Assembly (NCBI GenBank): GCA_918026815.1
Contig: CAKJVC010000186.1
Coordinates: 62,001-126,000, forward strand
DNA: 64,000 nucleotides
From: Chalara sp. BL73
Lineage: Eukaryota; Ascomycota; Leotiomycetes; Helotiales
Reading direction: 5' to 3'
In this document: piece by piece, positions 10,847 to 23,014 of the stretch
How positions within the stretch are numbered: position 1 is the stretch's first letter
Layout: each line of letters opens with the position of its first letter
Notes under the pieces: generated by a model
What the model was told of the DNA's origin: nothing
Seen by the model: only the letters and a program-made list of their open reading frames with translations
Database searches by the model: none
Translations under genes and position numbers: made by a program

Positions 10847-12370
10847 ATGAGCACATATCGCTCCACATTCATGAAAGCACCAATATGGAGGGCCTTGATG
10901 GCCATTGGAATGAAGTTCCACCACTTCGCAGAACCGAAACCACCCCGACCAAGCTTCAAGATAATCATTCCCTCACGCATATCCCCCGCCGGCGGATCAT
11001 TTAAATTAGTCTTCTACGTACCCGAAGCCTACCTTGATGAACCAGAAAGCGGCTACAATTTTCCAGTGGTGGTCAACTTTCATGGCGGAGGCTTTACATT
11101 GGGAACAGGAACGGATGACGCACGATGGGCATCGTCGGTGGTTAGTCATGCAGATGCAGTCTTTGTATCTGTCGAATATCGATTGGCTCCGGAATACCCG
11201 TTCAGCGTTGGGGTGGAGGATGGCACAGATGCATTGATATATCTCGCGTCCCATGCAGAGGAGCTTCGAATTGACCCTCACCGCATTGCGTTGTCGGGCT
11301 TCAGCGCTGGCGGGAATTTCGCCTTCACGGTCCCCCTCATGCTTCATGATCTTAAACAGAACAATGGAAAGCGAAGTCTGAGCAAGTCGCCGAGCAACAA
11401 CCCACTTTTACGACCGCAATCTTCTACAAAACTAAATAGAACTCGAAAATATGCGAATTCCTCTACACTTTCCTTACCACAAAACCCATACCCCGGCCGC
11501 AGAGGTTCCGCAAACTCATCTTCATCCATTCTAAAACTCAGTGACCTGGAACCTACGGCGCTCGAAATAAAACAAGAAGTACCAGACGTTACAATATGCT
11601 GTATAGTATCTTTTTATCCACCTACAGATTTTCGACGTCCACGCGAGGAAAAACGAGCGACCAATCCACAGCCCGAAAAGAATCTACCTCCATTCCTGAC
11701 AAACCTCTTCGATAAATCGTATCTCCATCCCAAAGCATGCGTCAATATGAGTGATCCTTATCTCTCCCCTGCATGCGCGTCCGATGCATTCCTTAGAGCC
11801 GCATATCCCGAAGATATTGTGCTATATACCTGCGAATATGATATGCTCAACGTCGAGGGAGTGGAATTTGGAGAAAGATTAGCAGGGACCGGAGTTGGAA
11901 AGCGGCTACATGGGGGACTTATAAAAGGGGTACCACACGCGTTTGATAAGAAGCCGAATCCATTATCCTTCCCAAAAGCAGCAGATAGGTGTTATGCGGA
12001 AGCATGCGCCGAATTAAAACGCGTATTCGGCGGCAGAACGAGCGTCGACGAGAGAAGACAGCTAGAGGAGAGTTATCCAGTTGAGCGTTTTGAGGCGGAA
12101 GAGCCAGGCGATACAGTGATCGGGGAGCATGATCATAATGAGCCGGGAGAGCCGATCCAGAGGCGAGCAAGCAGCCTATCAGCATTCAGGACGAAGTGGA
12201 AATTCAAAGGCAAAGCGGCTGAGCGAGAAGATGCTATCCTAGAGGAAGAGCCGCTCAGAGGGAGGACCGCATCAAAGGACGGAGTGGATCCTTTTAAGCA
12301 TCCGTCAAATGATGGATCAGATTCATATAGAGACCTGAAGCGTGGTGTTAGCGCTAGATCAGATGTATGA
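10847..12370 (+). CDS. erdH: Alpha/beta hydrolase, probable ergosteryl-aspartate hydrolase
   Basis: A single-exon protein of 507 residues in the hormone-sensitive-lipase-like fold. The oxyanion motif HGGGF is at residues 79-83. The nucleophile elbow GFSAGG has its serine at residue 153. The likely acid is the aspartate of CEYDML (residue 332) and the histidine is in GVPHAF (residue 364). Between nucleophile and acid lies a Ser/Asn-rich insertion (about 175-240), and the last 100 residues are a charged tail. I start at the ATG at 10847; a TTG four codons upstream is also in frame. The enzyme class is clear. The specific role, hydrolysing ergosteryl-aspartate back to ergosterol and aspartate, is inferred from its divergent placement next to erdS and from the known existence of a dedicated ErdH hydrolase in fungi with ErdS. 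Confidence 0.78.
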   Translation: MSTYRSTFMKAPIWRALMAIGMKFHHFAEPKPPRPSFKIIIPSRISPAGGSFKLVFYVPEAYLDEPESGYNFPVVVNFHGGGFTLGTGTDDARWASSVVSHADAVFVSVEYRLAPEYPFSVGVEDGTDALIYLASHAEELRIDPHRIALSGFSAGGNFAFTVPLMLHDLKQNNGKRSLSKSPSNNPLLRPQSSTKLNRTRKYANSSTLSLPQNPYPGRRGSANSSSSILKLSDLEPTALEIKQEVPDVTICCIVSFYPPTDFRRPREEKRATNPQPEKNLPPFLTNLFDKSYLHPKACVNMSDPYLSPACASDAFLRAAYPEDIVLYTCEYDMLNVEGVEFGERLAGTGVGKRLHGGLIKGVPHAFDKKPNPLSFPKAADRCYAEACAELKRVFGGRTSVDERRQLEESYPVERFEAEEPGDTVIGEHDHNEPGEPIQRRASSLSAFRTKWKFKGKAAEREDAILEEEPLRGRTASKDGVDPFKHPSNDGSDSYRDLKRGVSARSDV

Positions 12371-13994
12371 TTTATACCCATAGACTTGTGTAATGCCAAA
12401 AATTCCAGCAGAAATTTTACGTGTCATTCTCCTATGCTTGCAATTTCAACATGTAATTTTACTTAGAAACCAGTATATATATATATTGGTATACCAAGCT
12501 TCGATATCCTAACTTCAACCTTCTTTACTTGGCCCCAGTCTTAAATTTACCTCGAACAACTACTACAAACCTCACAACAACAAATCCTAAATCGGCTTTT
12601 TCACCACCCCCTCGTTCCGCAACCGTACCAAGATTCCGCCCACTCTTAACAGGTCTCCCCGGCCCATGCCACATATCCACGCATCCGCTCCCCTCGAGCA
12701 CAAGTCCGCCAGATCAAAAACCTCAATTCAGCACGAGCATAGCACCCACGAAAAAGCAAAGACGCCCGCCGACGTCCCAGGCCCGGAACCGCTTTTTTAC
12801 ATCTACGTTCTTGGGAGTTCGGCGTGGGCACATCGATATCAATACGGGGATATCCTGGGTGTTCCATATGTCGTCCCTCGATATGGCGCTGTCTTGACGG
12901 CCATCGGAACAGAGCCCGTTCTCGCCACATCGAGGGCCAAACTTACCGTTGCGCAAGATTTGGATCTCGATATGGATGCGTGGTTCTTGTGTGTTGCTTT
13001 GTTTTGGTTTGATATGGGAATTGGGCTGCCGAGCATTTATATTTGTGTGCTTGATGTGTGGGGGGAGCAGCGTTGATTCTATCTTGTCTCGCAGGGTGCC
13101 GAGGTTGGATATCTGGTGAGATGTGGGCTTTTTAGAGGGCTGAGATTTATCTTTTTCGAAAATGGGACTTATGTATTTGTTGGAGAATATCTCCAGGTCT
13201 TGGCGCGTATGGTTTGTGTGATAAGGTTCAGAGTGCCTATGCTAATGGTGATATACTACTACCTTTGAGAGGGATTCCGAACAAAATTTCGAACACTCCT
13301 GGCAAAATTCTCACAAAACTTGTGCGGGCTTATTACTGGCTCACCTATTTGGGCCATGTTGTGGCTTTCATGAGTGTGAACAGACAGCGTAGGTATAGCA
13401 GCCTCCTCTGTTTGCTACGCTCAAGGGCTTTGTGTTACACACCTTTCTCTTCTTGGCTCATCTCACCGCACCAAAATCCGGGAAACCCAGAGCCTCAGCC
13501 GATAGGCTAACCGAGCTTTTGTCCTATATTATGTCCTATATTATGTACCCCTCAGCCCCTGGACCCGCTGATATCGCGGCTCTTTACTCTCGAGATTAGT
13601 CCAATCTTGCGAAAGCTGCTTCAAAGTATGCCTTAGCTTCTGACAGATTCATTATGACACTTTAATCATTGATGCGGCCTTTATTACAAGGTATCTTCAT
13701 CAAGTACCCCTATATCTCGGAGTGCGGGGTTCTAAGAAATGTGAGGCCTACGGAAAGAAGCAAAAACGCTCCACTCCGTAGCTATTCGCCGATGCAAAAT
13801 GTAAGCGCTATACGTATTAGAATGGACGCAACAAGAGCTCCCTTGGAAGACTTCCTGTTGTACACCCACACTTCATGCGGTCGGGCTGCTATGCCGTGTC
13901 TATTCAAGTGAAACATGGATATTTCTTCACTTCTTCATATATTTCGTTGTGGTGTACGTTCAGCCGCTATCGACCATTTATTACGGCTTTTAAG
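12371..13994. other. Intergenic, no supported gene
   Basis: Overlapping open frames at 12529-13076 occur on both strands with no recognisable motif and no consistent splice sites. A 14-bp tandem duplication (TGTCCTATATTATG) lies at about 13519-13547. Confidence 0.5.
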
Positions 13995-15835
13995 ATGGAG
14001 ACGAAGATGTGGAACAGTACAATCACCCGTGGACAATTGGGAGGTGCTATCAGTGACCTTCAAGAACTCAACAGAGTTCCTGAGCAACCGCAAGAGCACG
14101 TGCCGCGGCCTATGAATAGCTCAACCCATCGCCTGACGGCAGAGAGAGAGAATGAAATCGCCGGTAACCTGGCATTCTTATCAGCGATTTCGGATAATCA
14201 CCTCGAAATCATGGCTGTATGTGTTGAAGAAGATCCTGACGGGGAAAAAGTCACCATTCGGTTTGCATCGAACACTGGAGATCTGGCGGCAGTGACCAGT
14301 GGATTTGAAGAGCTTGCAAGAACGTTAGAGAAAGCAGCATCTCGAGGTTAGTACAGAATTACCTACTCTCTAAGGTGTGACCATAATTTGTTATAGTGAA
14401 TTTAAGATCAGAAGATATAGATGTACTCTTTCGACAAATCATCGGCTGGGATTTCCATCGAATCCTTTCACGGCTTCGTTCACGACATGCTGATGTAACT
14501 CTCAAAACAGCCGGCAAGCCCGCCCTTATTACTCAACTGAACGAGGCCCTTAATCACAGGTCTATACGAGCATCGTCCAAAAGCGCAAAGCCCAACTTGG
14601 TCTCGCTGAGATCCATGGCCAGAACCTTGTGTGATACTTTCGATCGTCTTGAGGCATTAAGAGACTTCGTTGCTAAAAAGAGCGAGGCTTGTGAGCTACT
14701 TGAGAAAATTGTGATCGTGGCCCATGAAATCACAGTAGCTGCAACCCTAGGTGAAGCTCTTCAACACTCGCTGATCAACCCAAGCCTCAAAACGCATCTA
14801 CCTGAAGCAATCGGCAAGGTGGGCCGATATTACTCTGCAGCCTCTGAGCTCGTCTGTGCGGCGAGGGACCTAAAGTGTCCAGTGTTTCGGAACATCCAGA
14901 TTGAACCATTCCAGATTACAATACCGTCCTTCATAAAAGAAACAGGAGTCAAGGTTCACGCTGAAATCCAGCTACTCTTCTTTTACGAGATCCATAGAGA
15001 CCGCCCACGTCCCAGAACTATTTGCTCTAGCAAGAGTGCATGCTATTTATGCAACCTTTTCTTTCACCACCATGGTGAATTTCACACCCCTCGAACGCAT
15101 GGCAAACTTTACAGTAAATGGGCTCTCCCGGACTGGGTAGATATTCCTATGGAGCGCCGTGAACAACTTTCAACAGTTCTAACTAAATTTACGACAGCTT
15201 TAGATAAAAGGATTAAAAAAGCGTCTAGGTCACGAGGTCGAAAATACTCTCATCCGAATGAGAGTTTTTTGCCGCCCTTGGCGTTTTGGCCTTCATCCTC
15301 AGCTCTCTCTGGGCGTATGGTTTCTTCCCATGCTTCACAAGCTACAATCCGTCCTCCTACTCCCAAGGGCTCTCCAAGGCGCGTACTTTCGTGCGCCGAG
15401 TTGCCTCTAACTCTGCCTCAAACGCCTCCGATGTCGCCATTATCTGTTACTGCTAGCGTTCAAGCGGATATAGACAAAGACCTTGGTGAAGCTCGTTCTG
15501 TGGAGAGCCCGTTGACCACAGATATTATGTCTACCATCAGTATTGGTTACGAAGAACTTCCGTACACCCAATTGATTGTATTGACAACGCCTCTGCTATT
15601 TTTGAAGCTGAACAAATTGTCTATCACCTTTGAATTCATTCAAGTTGTATCGGGCAAGTTAACTGTTACGCAAGAGTGCTCTTCTTTGAATGGAGAGGAC
15701 TACCAGGTCAACGCCGAAGACATCCCAACCGATACGGAAATGAAGTTAAACTGCTCGCGTGATTCAACACTTGAATTAAGGTTAGGCACAGCTTCTATGA
15801 GAAGTATCTATATTACATTTGTGTGGGATGAATAG
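13995..15835 (+). CDS. OTT_1508-type (deaminase-fold) protein
   Basis: 596 residues in two exons, 13995-14346 and 14397-15835, with a 50-nt intron. The central domain has the zinc-dependent deaminase signature: HAE (His305, Glu307) followed by SACYLC (Cys333, Cys336). The surrounding pattern, VHAEIQLLFFYE...PRTICSSKSACYLCNLF...THGKLYSKW, is what I know for the OTT_1508-like deaminase family (PF14441), which is expanded in filamentous fungi and described in a published survey of the deaminase fold. The first 300 residues are mostly helical and unrecognised. Residues about 400-480 are Ser/Pro-rich. The last 100 residues look like a beta-rich domain. All zinc ligands and the catalytic glutamate are present, so it is probably active; the substrate (nucleotide or nucleic acid) is unknown. 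It converges on the BTB gene at 16528-17725. Confidence 0.85.
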
Positions 15836-16527
15836 GTCGCAAAGATGGGTGAAGAAGATATTTGGATGGCAGAAGCACACACTTCTCAACTTTTAATATA
15901 TACTTTCCAAACCTAAGAGAAGACAGCTCCTTAACAGCGAAGATTATGTGCGTGCAGATTCTGTAACTAAGCTTACATCTTCAAGGGGATCATTCTATGC
16001 ATGAACTACGATAAAAAATTCACGTCATGGCTCTATGCCTGACATGGACCTCAATTAGAGAGTGTCTATGTCTTGAAATACAACATTTTTCGTTATAAAG
16101 GCTTCCCTCTAGCACTGCAGGAAGATATATACTTGAGGTGATATTAATTAAAATTCATAGGCTAATGAAACACAATGGCCTACTTAAGTGACAGATTTGG
16201 GAATAAGGCTATTCGAAATCAGGCAAGAGCCAACCAGATGAATCAAAGGATGGTTCAAACTTTTGAAGCTTTAGCCTCTGAAATACAAGGTTCTGATAGT
16301 AACAGAGAACAACTCTCAATTGAGTTTGATTTCCAAGCGACAAATATAGGTCAGCGTTATCCAGTCACCCTGGAAGAAACCTGACAGCCATATATTAAAT
16401 CACAAGTCCATAAACGAGGTATTCTGCTCAACTACAGCAAGTGCTGAACATCAAATCCGAGTGGGCAAAAAATAGACATTAACCACCTTTGGCAGGAATC
16501 CCACGGTAAGCTATATCTGAATGCCAT
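15836..16527. other. Short intergenic region
   Basis: Contains a 69-codon plus-strand frame at 16175-16384 with balanced, protein-like composition but no recognisable motif. It could be a small gene; I cannot support it beyond the open frame. Confidence 0.35.
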
Positions 16528-17725
16528 CTAGTGGTCAAGTGGATTACAGGTCTTAATTTCGGTCCAACCATTTCTTTTCATACAGGTCAAGCAAAAACCG
16601 GAGATTCCTGCTTCAGCCAGATGCCACTGAAGATGTAAACTGTTCAGTTCTCTTTTCAATGGACATCCATCTCCGGCCATGCAGGAATGACTGGTGTCGT
16701 GTTTTGCAGATTCTAGCCGGGCTAACAGCTCCGCCAACGAGCAGCTTTGAAAAGGCTTGACAGAAGGCCAAAGCTTCGCCTTTTCTAAAATGGAGAAGAA
16801 ATCTGACGCCCTAGACTCGCTGGTGCAATATTTTGGATACAGTTCTGTGTTATTGCAAGGGTGGCACCTCTTCGCCTCTATCGGGGGTGTCCTCCCACAA
16901 TGCACGCAACTCTGAAGTTGCATTTTGAAGCCAGTTCTGTTCTGACGCAACTTAGTCTCGACTGATTGAAGTTCCGTATGTAGCGTGCCTAGCAGTTGTT
17001 CAATTCTTTTGATGATTATGTCTGGCAAGAGACAGATCAGCCTTGATTCATTTGCTGCTGAGATCTATTGACCTACCTTGAAAACTATCAGGGAAAAAGC
17101 TCAACTTCTCGTCAAAGCCCCATGTGTAGTCGAAGGCGGGTGTAAATTTCCTCAGAGCCTCCCCGGACATTTCCTTGAACTTTTCTGCATCGTCACATTT
17201 GTACGCGGCAAGAAGAAGAAACCCCAGTTCTTCGGATGTCTCTGCCAGCGGCGTAATCTTCCCGAACCAATAAGATAGCCAAGGACTTAGTGCACTGACG
17301 CAATTATACTTGTCGCAATGGATAGCAATAGACGCCAAACATTCCGCATCAACAGATTGGATCTCTTTGATCCCTTTGTAGTGCAGCGCTCCAAGAATTA
17401 TTTCCATCACCTGCGCATCGTCTTCTTCAAGAAAAATAGGATCCAGCTCTCCACTGCGAATACTGCGTCCTTCTTTAAAATCAGGACCGAAGAGTTTTGC
17501 GAAAACCGGGGAGGCAAGGCTAAGAACTTTGGTCGAGACTCGGAAAGGAATCCTTTGAACCATGTCTGGATCCGCTACCTCAAGTAAGGCATCGCCTTCG
17601 TCATCAAAAGATATCTGGGGAGCTATGTCAACTTTCCCTTCACACTAGACTCCAGAGTCAGCCTCTTATGTGCGTATGCGTCTTAGGCCATATCTTACCT
17701 CGACAGCTTCTTCATTTGCAGCCAT
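16528..17725 (-). CDS. BTB/POZ-domain protein with C-terminal Cys-rich region
   Basis: 362 residues in three exons, 17725-17699, 17644-17077 and 17021-16528; phases agree. The first exon codes only nine residues and was placed from its GTAAGA donor. A divergent fungal BTB domain covers about residues 25-130: PFRVSTKVLSLASPVFAKLF, then a strand with FLEEDDAQVMEIILGALHY and a helix with IAIHCDKYNC. A helical BTB-C-like segment follows. The last 120 residues hold cysteine pairs (CVHCG, CHPC, CLTC) and further Cys/His that could bind zinc, plus a short coiled-coil-like stretch. BTB domains mediate protein-protein contacts and often serve as CUL3 adaptors, but many fungal members are single-domain proteins of unknown role. 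It converges on the deaminase gene. Confidence 0.82.
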
Positions 17726-19432
17726 ACCTTCTCTATCCGCAACGCGTGTTTCAAGTTGAGTTGACTTCTTCTAGCATCAGTCCTGCTCGTGAAGTAACGA
17801 TTTCGAGAAGCGATCCTTCATCAATATATCAATATTTATACAGATTCATATATTTTATGCCGTAGCTCCCTTTTTTTAAAGAGAAATAATATCAACAAAA
17901 AAAACCAACATAAATTGACACCGACTTTAAGTCGTGTAACAAACCACTCGTGGCGATTTTTAGGTTGATATGTTGAATACTGCCAGTAATTCACGCCACT
18001 CGGAGAAATACAACCTGTAAAGCCCGGTTCAGGATGCATAGCAGACCTTCTTTACGGCCAGCGACGAATGACCGCTCGGGGGATATGAAAATCTATGGTT
18101 GAACGCCAAGCGAAGTGGCAGAGACATGGAAGGCCACCAACAGAAATCTCATTCGTGTGCAGCAGCCGCAAAAGCCAGCTCATCTTGCCGTACCGGTATC
18201 ATATCTCATTTGTGATGCACACGCTGCGGAGGTGGCTGGCAGTGTTGCGGCATGTGCGGGGTAATAGAGGTTACATAAGACCTAAGCTCATGAATATGCG
18301 CGCAAATTACAGGAGGTAAACGTCTACAGTACTGGTTGTTGGGCAGCGGATACATTAAAAGGGAAGCAGAGGCTGAGAGGGTCTGTACATTATTGGGTAT
18401 TTCACCAGAATAAGCGGGTGGTATATACGTTATCACGCTAGTTCCGTGCGTTCGGCGGAGCTTCTGTTTTCATCAAGTTCACAATATACAATCTTTAGTT
18501 ATTCCTACGTACGCGGCTTTTCAGAGGAACTGTTTTAAATATATATATATGCAGAATCAATCTGATCACTAAGTTCTAGCTCGTTATCGCTAAGCTCGAA
18601 GAAGCTGGTATGAGCCTCTAAATATTAAGTATGATAAACATTACTTGTAATTTTGACATTGCTACCATTGCCTAACGGCACAGCAAATAATCTTATTGTG
18701 TGGTTTTTATCTAAATTATTCCATGTTTGTGAAAGCTTGAAGTGTAGTCATAGTTGACGTTTAAAGTGGAAATGGCAACAAAGTTAGAAATGCAATGAAA
18801 TTAAATAGACAGCAGCAGAAATTCTCAAGCAGCCTGCAGAGCTGCATGTGAGATGGCGTGCGCCTACCTGGTTAGACCTACTCGTTTTGGCATGCTCTCG
18901 CTTCGTCCAGGGGCTGCATTTTTGTCATCACCTATAAGAACTCTCCTTTCCTATTCTTATCTCCTTCCCTTGCCTGCTAATTTCACTATTAACTGCTTCT
19001 CCCTCCCTCTCGGCTTGCCTGTGTAGCGCCAGGTTTGTTTCACTCGGCCGTGGTGTTACTTTCGTACTCTGCCTGGAGGCGAATGCCTAGCGAGTACACA
19101 ATCCATCTCTCAGCCAGCCCCACCACAGGAGCAGGTATGGGTGAAGGAAGTGGCGTTTAAAGCGAGGAGGATAGGCAATCAGTTGCATTAGCGAAGAATC
19201 ACAAAGAAAATGATGACGTGAATATTAAGAGCAGATGGGAGCTGCGTAACTTCATTATCAGAAACAGGTTCTATGTTGTACCAAAGGTCTTGCTGCTCCA
19301 CTGGTATCCCTAGCATCATTGTATAATATAGTATTGCTTCGATCTTTGTAGTAAAACCAAAAAGAAGAAAACGTCTGTTAGCTTGGCTAGACCTTGCTTA
19401 TGCAATAGCCCGTTCCTCTTTCTCCAGGTAGC
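17726..19432. other. Intergenic, no supported gene
   Basis: 1.7 kb with only short, overlapping open frames, a TA-dinucleotide run near 18539-18551 and no recognisable motif. Confidence 0.5.
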
Positions 19433-22400
19433 CTATTTGGGGTTTGATTCCTTTAAAATGGAATCAGAGCTGGGAAATTTACACGTTCCATCGGTGACAC
19501 GTTCTTGCCAATCCCGGAGCAGGGCCAGATTCTTCCTATCCGAATACATAATATCGATATCAAGTAGCTTAATAAAAGGGCTAGAGGGATCTAGATAAAC
19601 CTGTGCATCCGCCTCTAGCCTACCAAAAGTTAAATCCCAGCGCTCTTGCGTAATGGTATCTGCGTATTCTGTCATGACCTGGATAGTATCCGACGAGTTG
19701 GATTGTATTGCCCTTTCTAAAGGGGTTGTATACTCTTCTATTGGTAGTTTGTATCTCCCATTTGCATCTGCGCCTGCCTCGAGCAGCAGACGACAGATAT
19801 TGGAGGCTCCACTAAAAGCAGCTGCTTCCAATGGCCCTCTAAAACATCCACCAATTGCATTCACTTTCGCGCCTTGTTGTATTAGAAACCGCACAACCTC
19901 TTCATGTCTGGCTTTCTCTTCCTCAAAGTGTATCTGGGCTGCAGCTTGAACCGGTGTCCCATAATACGAATTCATGAATTCGATATCTGCTCGGTGTTCA
20001 ACCAATGCAGTTACGGTCTCAAGATCTCCCATATTTGCTGCAATTATGAGGGGGCTTACTACCCAATTTATATGAATTATCTCCGCTTCGGCCCTAGGTA
20101 GGTTGGGCCACTCGTACTTATTCAGCTGGAGCTGATGGCGTGATGGAATATTGGGATCGGCCCCTTTTTCGAGCAGAGTCTTGACAGTGGCTCCGGCACC
20201 TGGCGACATCCTTTTGCTTTCAACACAACACAAGGCCGTTATCAATGGAGTATCACCATTCCCAGCTCTAGAATTCACATTTGCTCCTTCCTCAATCAAA
20301 TACCGAACGATCTTCTCCTGCGAGTGATTTGCCGCAAGGTGAAGAGCCGTAAAGCCGTTTTGATCCGCAGTATGAAAGTTTGCACCTGCTAGAAGGAGTA
20401 TTTTCAGGGTCGAGAGAGAGTATCCCCTCACGGCAGCAAAGAGCGGAATCCCAACAATAGGATCATCTTTGCCGGTCGTATTGATATCGCCAACCTTGGG
20501 TAAAAGTAAGCAAACCAAATTATCGAGCCCGCGCAGACATAACCAGCTAAATGGGTGTATGTTGATATATCTTTGGAGGTTTGAACCCACTCTCCCATCT
20601 GTTAGAAGCTTTGGATCAGCGTAATCTATTCCAACGTCTTCCCCAGAGTCGGGATGGTTAGTACTCCAGGTCGGGTTACTAAATTTAAGCCAAGTTTTCC
20701 ACGCACTTGGGTCTTCATTGTAGAGCAGCATACAAAGCTTCTCTAAAGTGGCCGAGAATTTAAAGCCTTGCAGTCTCCGTAAATGCTCGGTGCAGCATCT
20801 CGTCGCGTAATGTATCAACGGGAACTTAAAATACATCAAGTTCGAGACGTCGGGGTTGGTCTTCGCGACATGTATAATGTATGCTATGGATGCTTCGGCA
20901 ATTGTATTGTTGCTCGAAACCTCGCTTATCTGGAAAAACGAAGCTTTAGATTCTTTAATTCTTGAAGAGACCAGATATTCTAGCACAGAGAAGTGAGCCA
21001 ATCGTATCATCTGTTTCCGCGGGTTTTGCTCATCTGTCAAAGACGCATCGCCTATGCTGACTTGATCATTCTCAAAATCGGAGTTTTCATTGAAATCGGA
21101 TTCAGATCCAAGATCATCTTCATGCTCCGAATCCCGGTCCTCACCGGAGTTTCCAAACTCACCAATAGCCAGGGTAGAGTTCGACTTGGCCCAACTGCCC
21201 AGCTCCTCTTCCCATTTTTCTAGTTTCGCCCAATATATTGTGTATAATCCCGCTGGTAAGATTTTCATAATATATTTGCAATCCATGATACGTTCATCAG
21301 GGGAGTAATGAGGTTCCATATCGGGATGCACAGCTAGCGCCTCTGTGACCTCCTCAACAGAGATATCCCGAGCGGCGTAGGCTATCCATTGTAAGGCAGT
21401 GGACACATGGCTCCAGTGATCCACATGGATTTCCAAGAACATGCGCTCATATAAACTATCCAGGTCCGTCGGAAGCTTGTTCAGCGTTTCCCGAATGATT
21501 TTCTCGTTCCCACATCGGCTAAGGGTGTCCAGTTGCAAAGCCACAAGCCGAAACCTTCTTCTTTAGCCGGATTCATCGACGGTTGACATGACACTTACAT
21601 CCCTTGTGCTTGAGTTGCTAGTTCTTTCCTGACCATTTTCTTAAGCTTTTGAGGCCACCACCCAAAAATGTCGTCTTTTAAACTGCGTGTGATGTATTTC
21701 TCAATGTCTTGTTGGCTCTGTTCACCATGGGCATTAATCTCCTCAATATGGCCTGGGCCTCTTGACAACTTTGCAAAAGCATCTACGATATCCTGTTCTC
21801 GGCGACTTGTGATAAATATGTGCATCTGGGGTATATCCCACGACAAGATCTCTCGGACAAGGGTAACGAATTTGGCTCTTTCGCCGCGTAGCTTAGGACA
21901 TTCATCAATGGCGTCCACAATGAGATAAATATCCCTGAAACCATCTACGACTACCTTTAACAGTTCGATAAGATTGGCAGTAGTGGGGCGTTGAAGTCCA
22001 TTGTTACTCTGTTTATAAGCCTTTTCCAACGCTGGAGGGATACCTCGTCGGTTGCTTAAAAGGCTCAGGATGACATTGCATAACATATTCTGGACATTTT
22101 GCTTCTCCTCATCCGCAAAAGTAAAATACCAGTAGCTTGCAGCGTTCCCGGGCTCATCAATGTGGCGTTCTTTGATAAGTTCGATAACGGTTGAACTAAA
22201 AACACCTTAGATGTATACTTCAAATAATTAGAGGATACGACAAACCATAGGATTGACTTTCCCACACCCGCTGGGGACGGTTCATTAGCAAAAGCATCCT
22301 CGTCTTGGAGGTCTTGGAAGTCTTGGAATAGCTTACCTCCTCCATGGAGCCACAGGAGGGTATTATCGGCTTTGATCCACCTCGCAAGTTCAGGGCTCTC

Positions 22401-23014
22401 TATTAACCATGTCCCAGTTGTAGCCTCATGTTTAGTTCTCGCAATTTCGTGTTCTTTCGACGGATCGGGCAAGCCTCTGGAAAGCCACGCAACAAGCTCC
22501 CTGCGTTTATTTTCATTTCGCGCATTATCGAGTTCTTCCTTAATATCCTCTACGATATTAAATGTCTCATATGTCACCTCACTGAAAATTCATGAGCTAC
22601 AACCTACATGGAATGAGCGATATACCTGATATTCACAGAACACTCCAAACCCAGCGTCGCCTTGCTTCTCTCAATGTTCTTAACGGTCTTTTCTACATCC
22701 CCCTTCTTAAATGGCCAAGCCAAAGATTTTACCCACCTCCCTGCCCGATCGGCTCCTTTTGGAGTCTTTCCCAGCTTCTTCTCTAGATGCTCTAGGTCGC
22801 AGAGCAATATAGGTATCGTGGGACTATCACCGTGACCGTCGCGATCACGGACAGTAATCAAGATTGCTCGGAGCCCCTCGATAGACTCATACAAATGCTG
22901 AATATCTTGCCTGGCGTCGCGGACGGCTTCGTAATAGTCTTTCAAAGTAGAACTTATTTTCACGGTCATATCGATTATGGCGATTACACTAGCGGCGCCA
23001 CTTAGGGGATCCAT
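19433..23014 (-). CDS. NACHT-ankyrin NLR-like STAND protein
   Basis: 1125 residues in five exons: 23014-22626, 22581-22337, 22270-22246, 22195-21599 and 21554-19433; the whole chain stays in frame. The N-terminus (MDPLSGAASVIAIIDMTVK...) is the fungal STAND N-terminal, Helo-like domain. The NACHT domain has Walker A GGAGVGKS (about 210-217) and Walker B YLIVDAIDEC (about 310-319), then an ITSRRE sensor segment. A helical region (GMFRLVALQLDTL) follows, then an acidic stretch (SEDDLGSESDF-like, about 560-590) and ankyrin repeats from about residue 780 to 1060 (e.g. NGFTALHLAANHSQEKIVRYLIEEGANVN). Members act as ligand-sensing switches in fungal non-self recognition. The Walker A loop sits on a 25-nt exon between 66-nt and 50-nt introns. 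No sign of inactivation. Confidence 0.92.

Noticed and set aside
12529..13076. Overlapping frames of 122 and 136 codons
   Set aside because: Open frames occur on both strands at once, no domain or splice pattern is visible, and the composition looks chance-derived.
16175..16384. 69-codon frame between the deaminase and BTB genes
   Set aside because: Plausible composition, but no motif, no homologue I recognise and no splice context; left only as a note.
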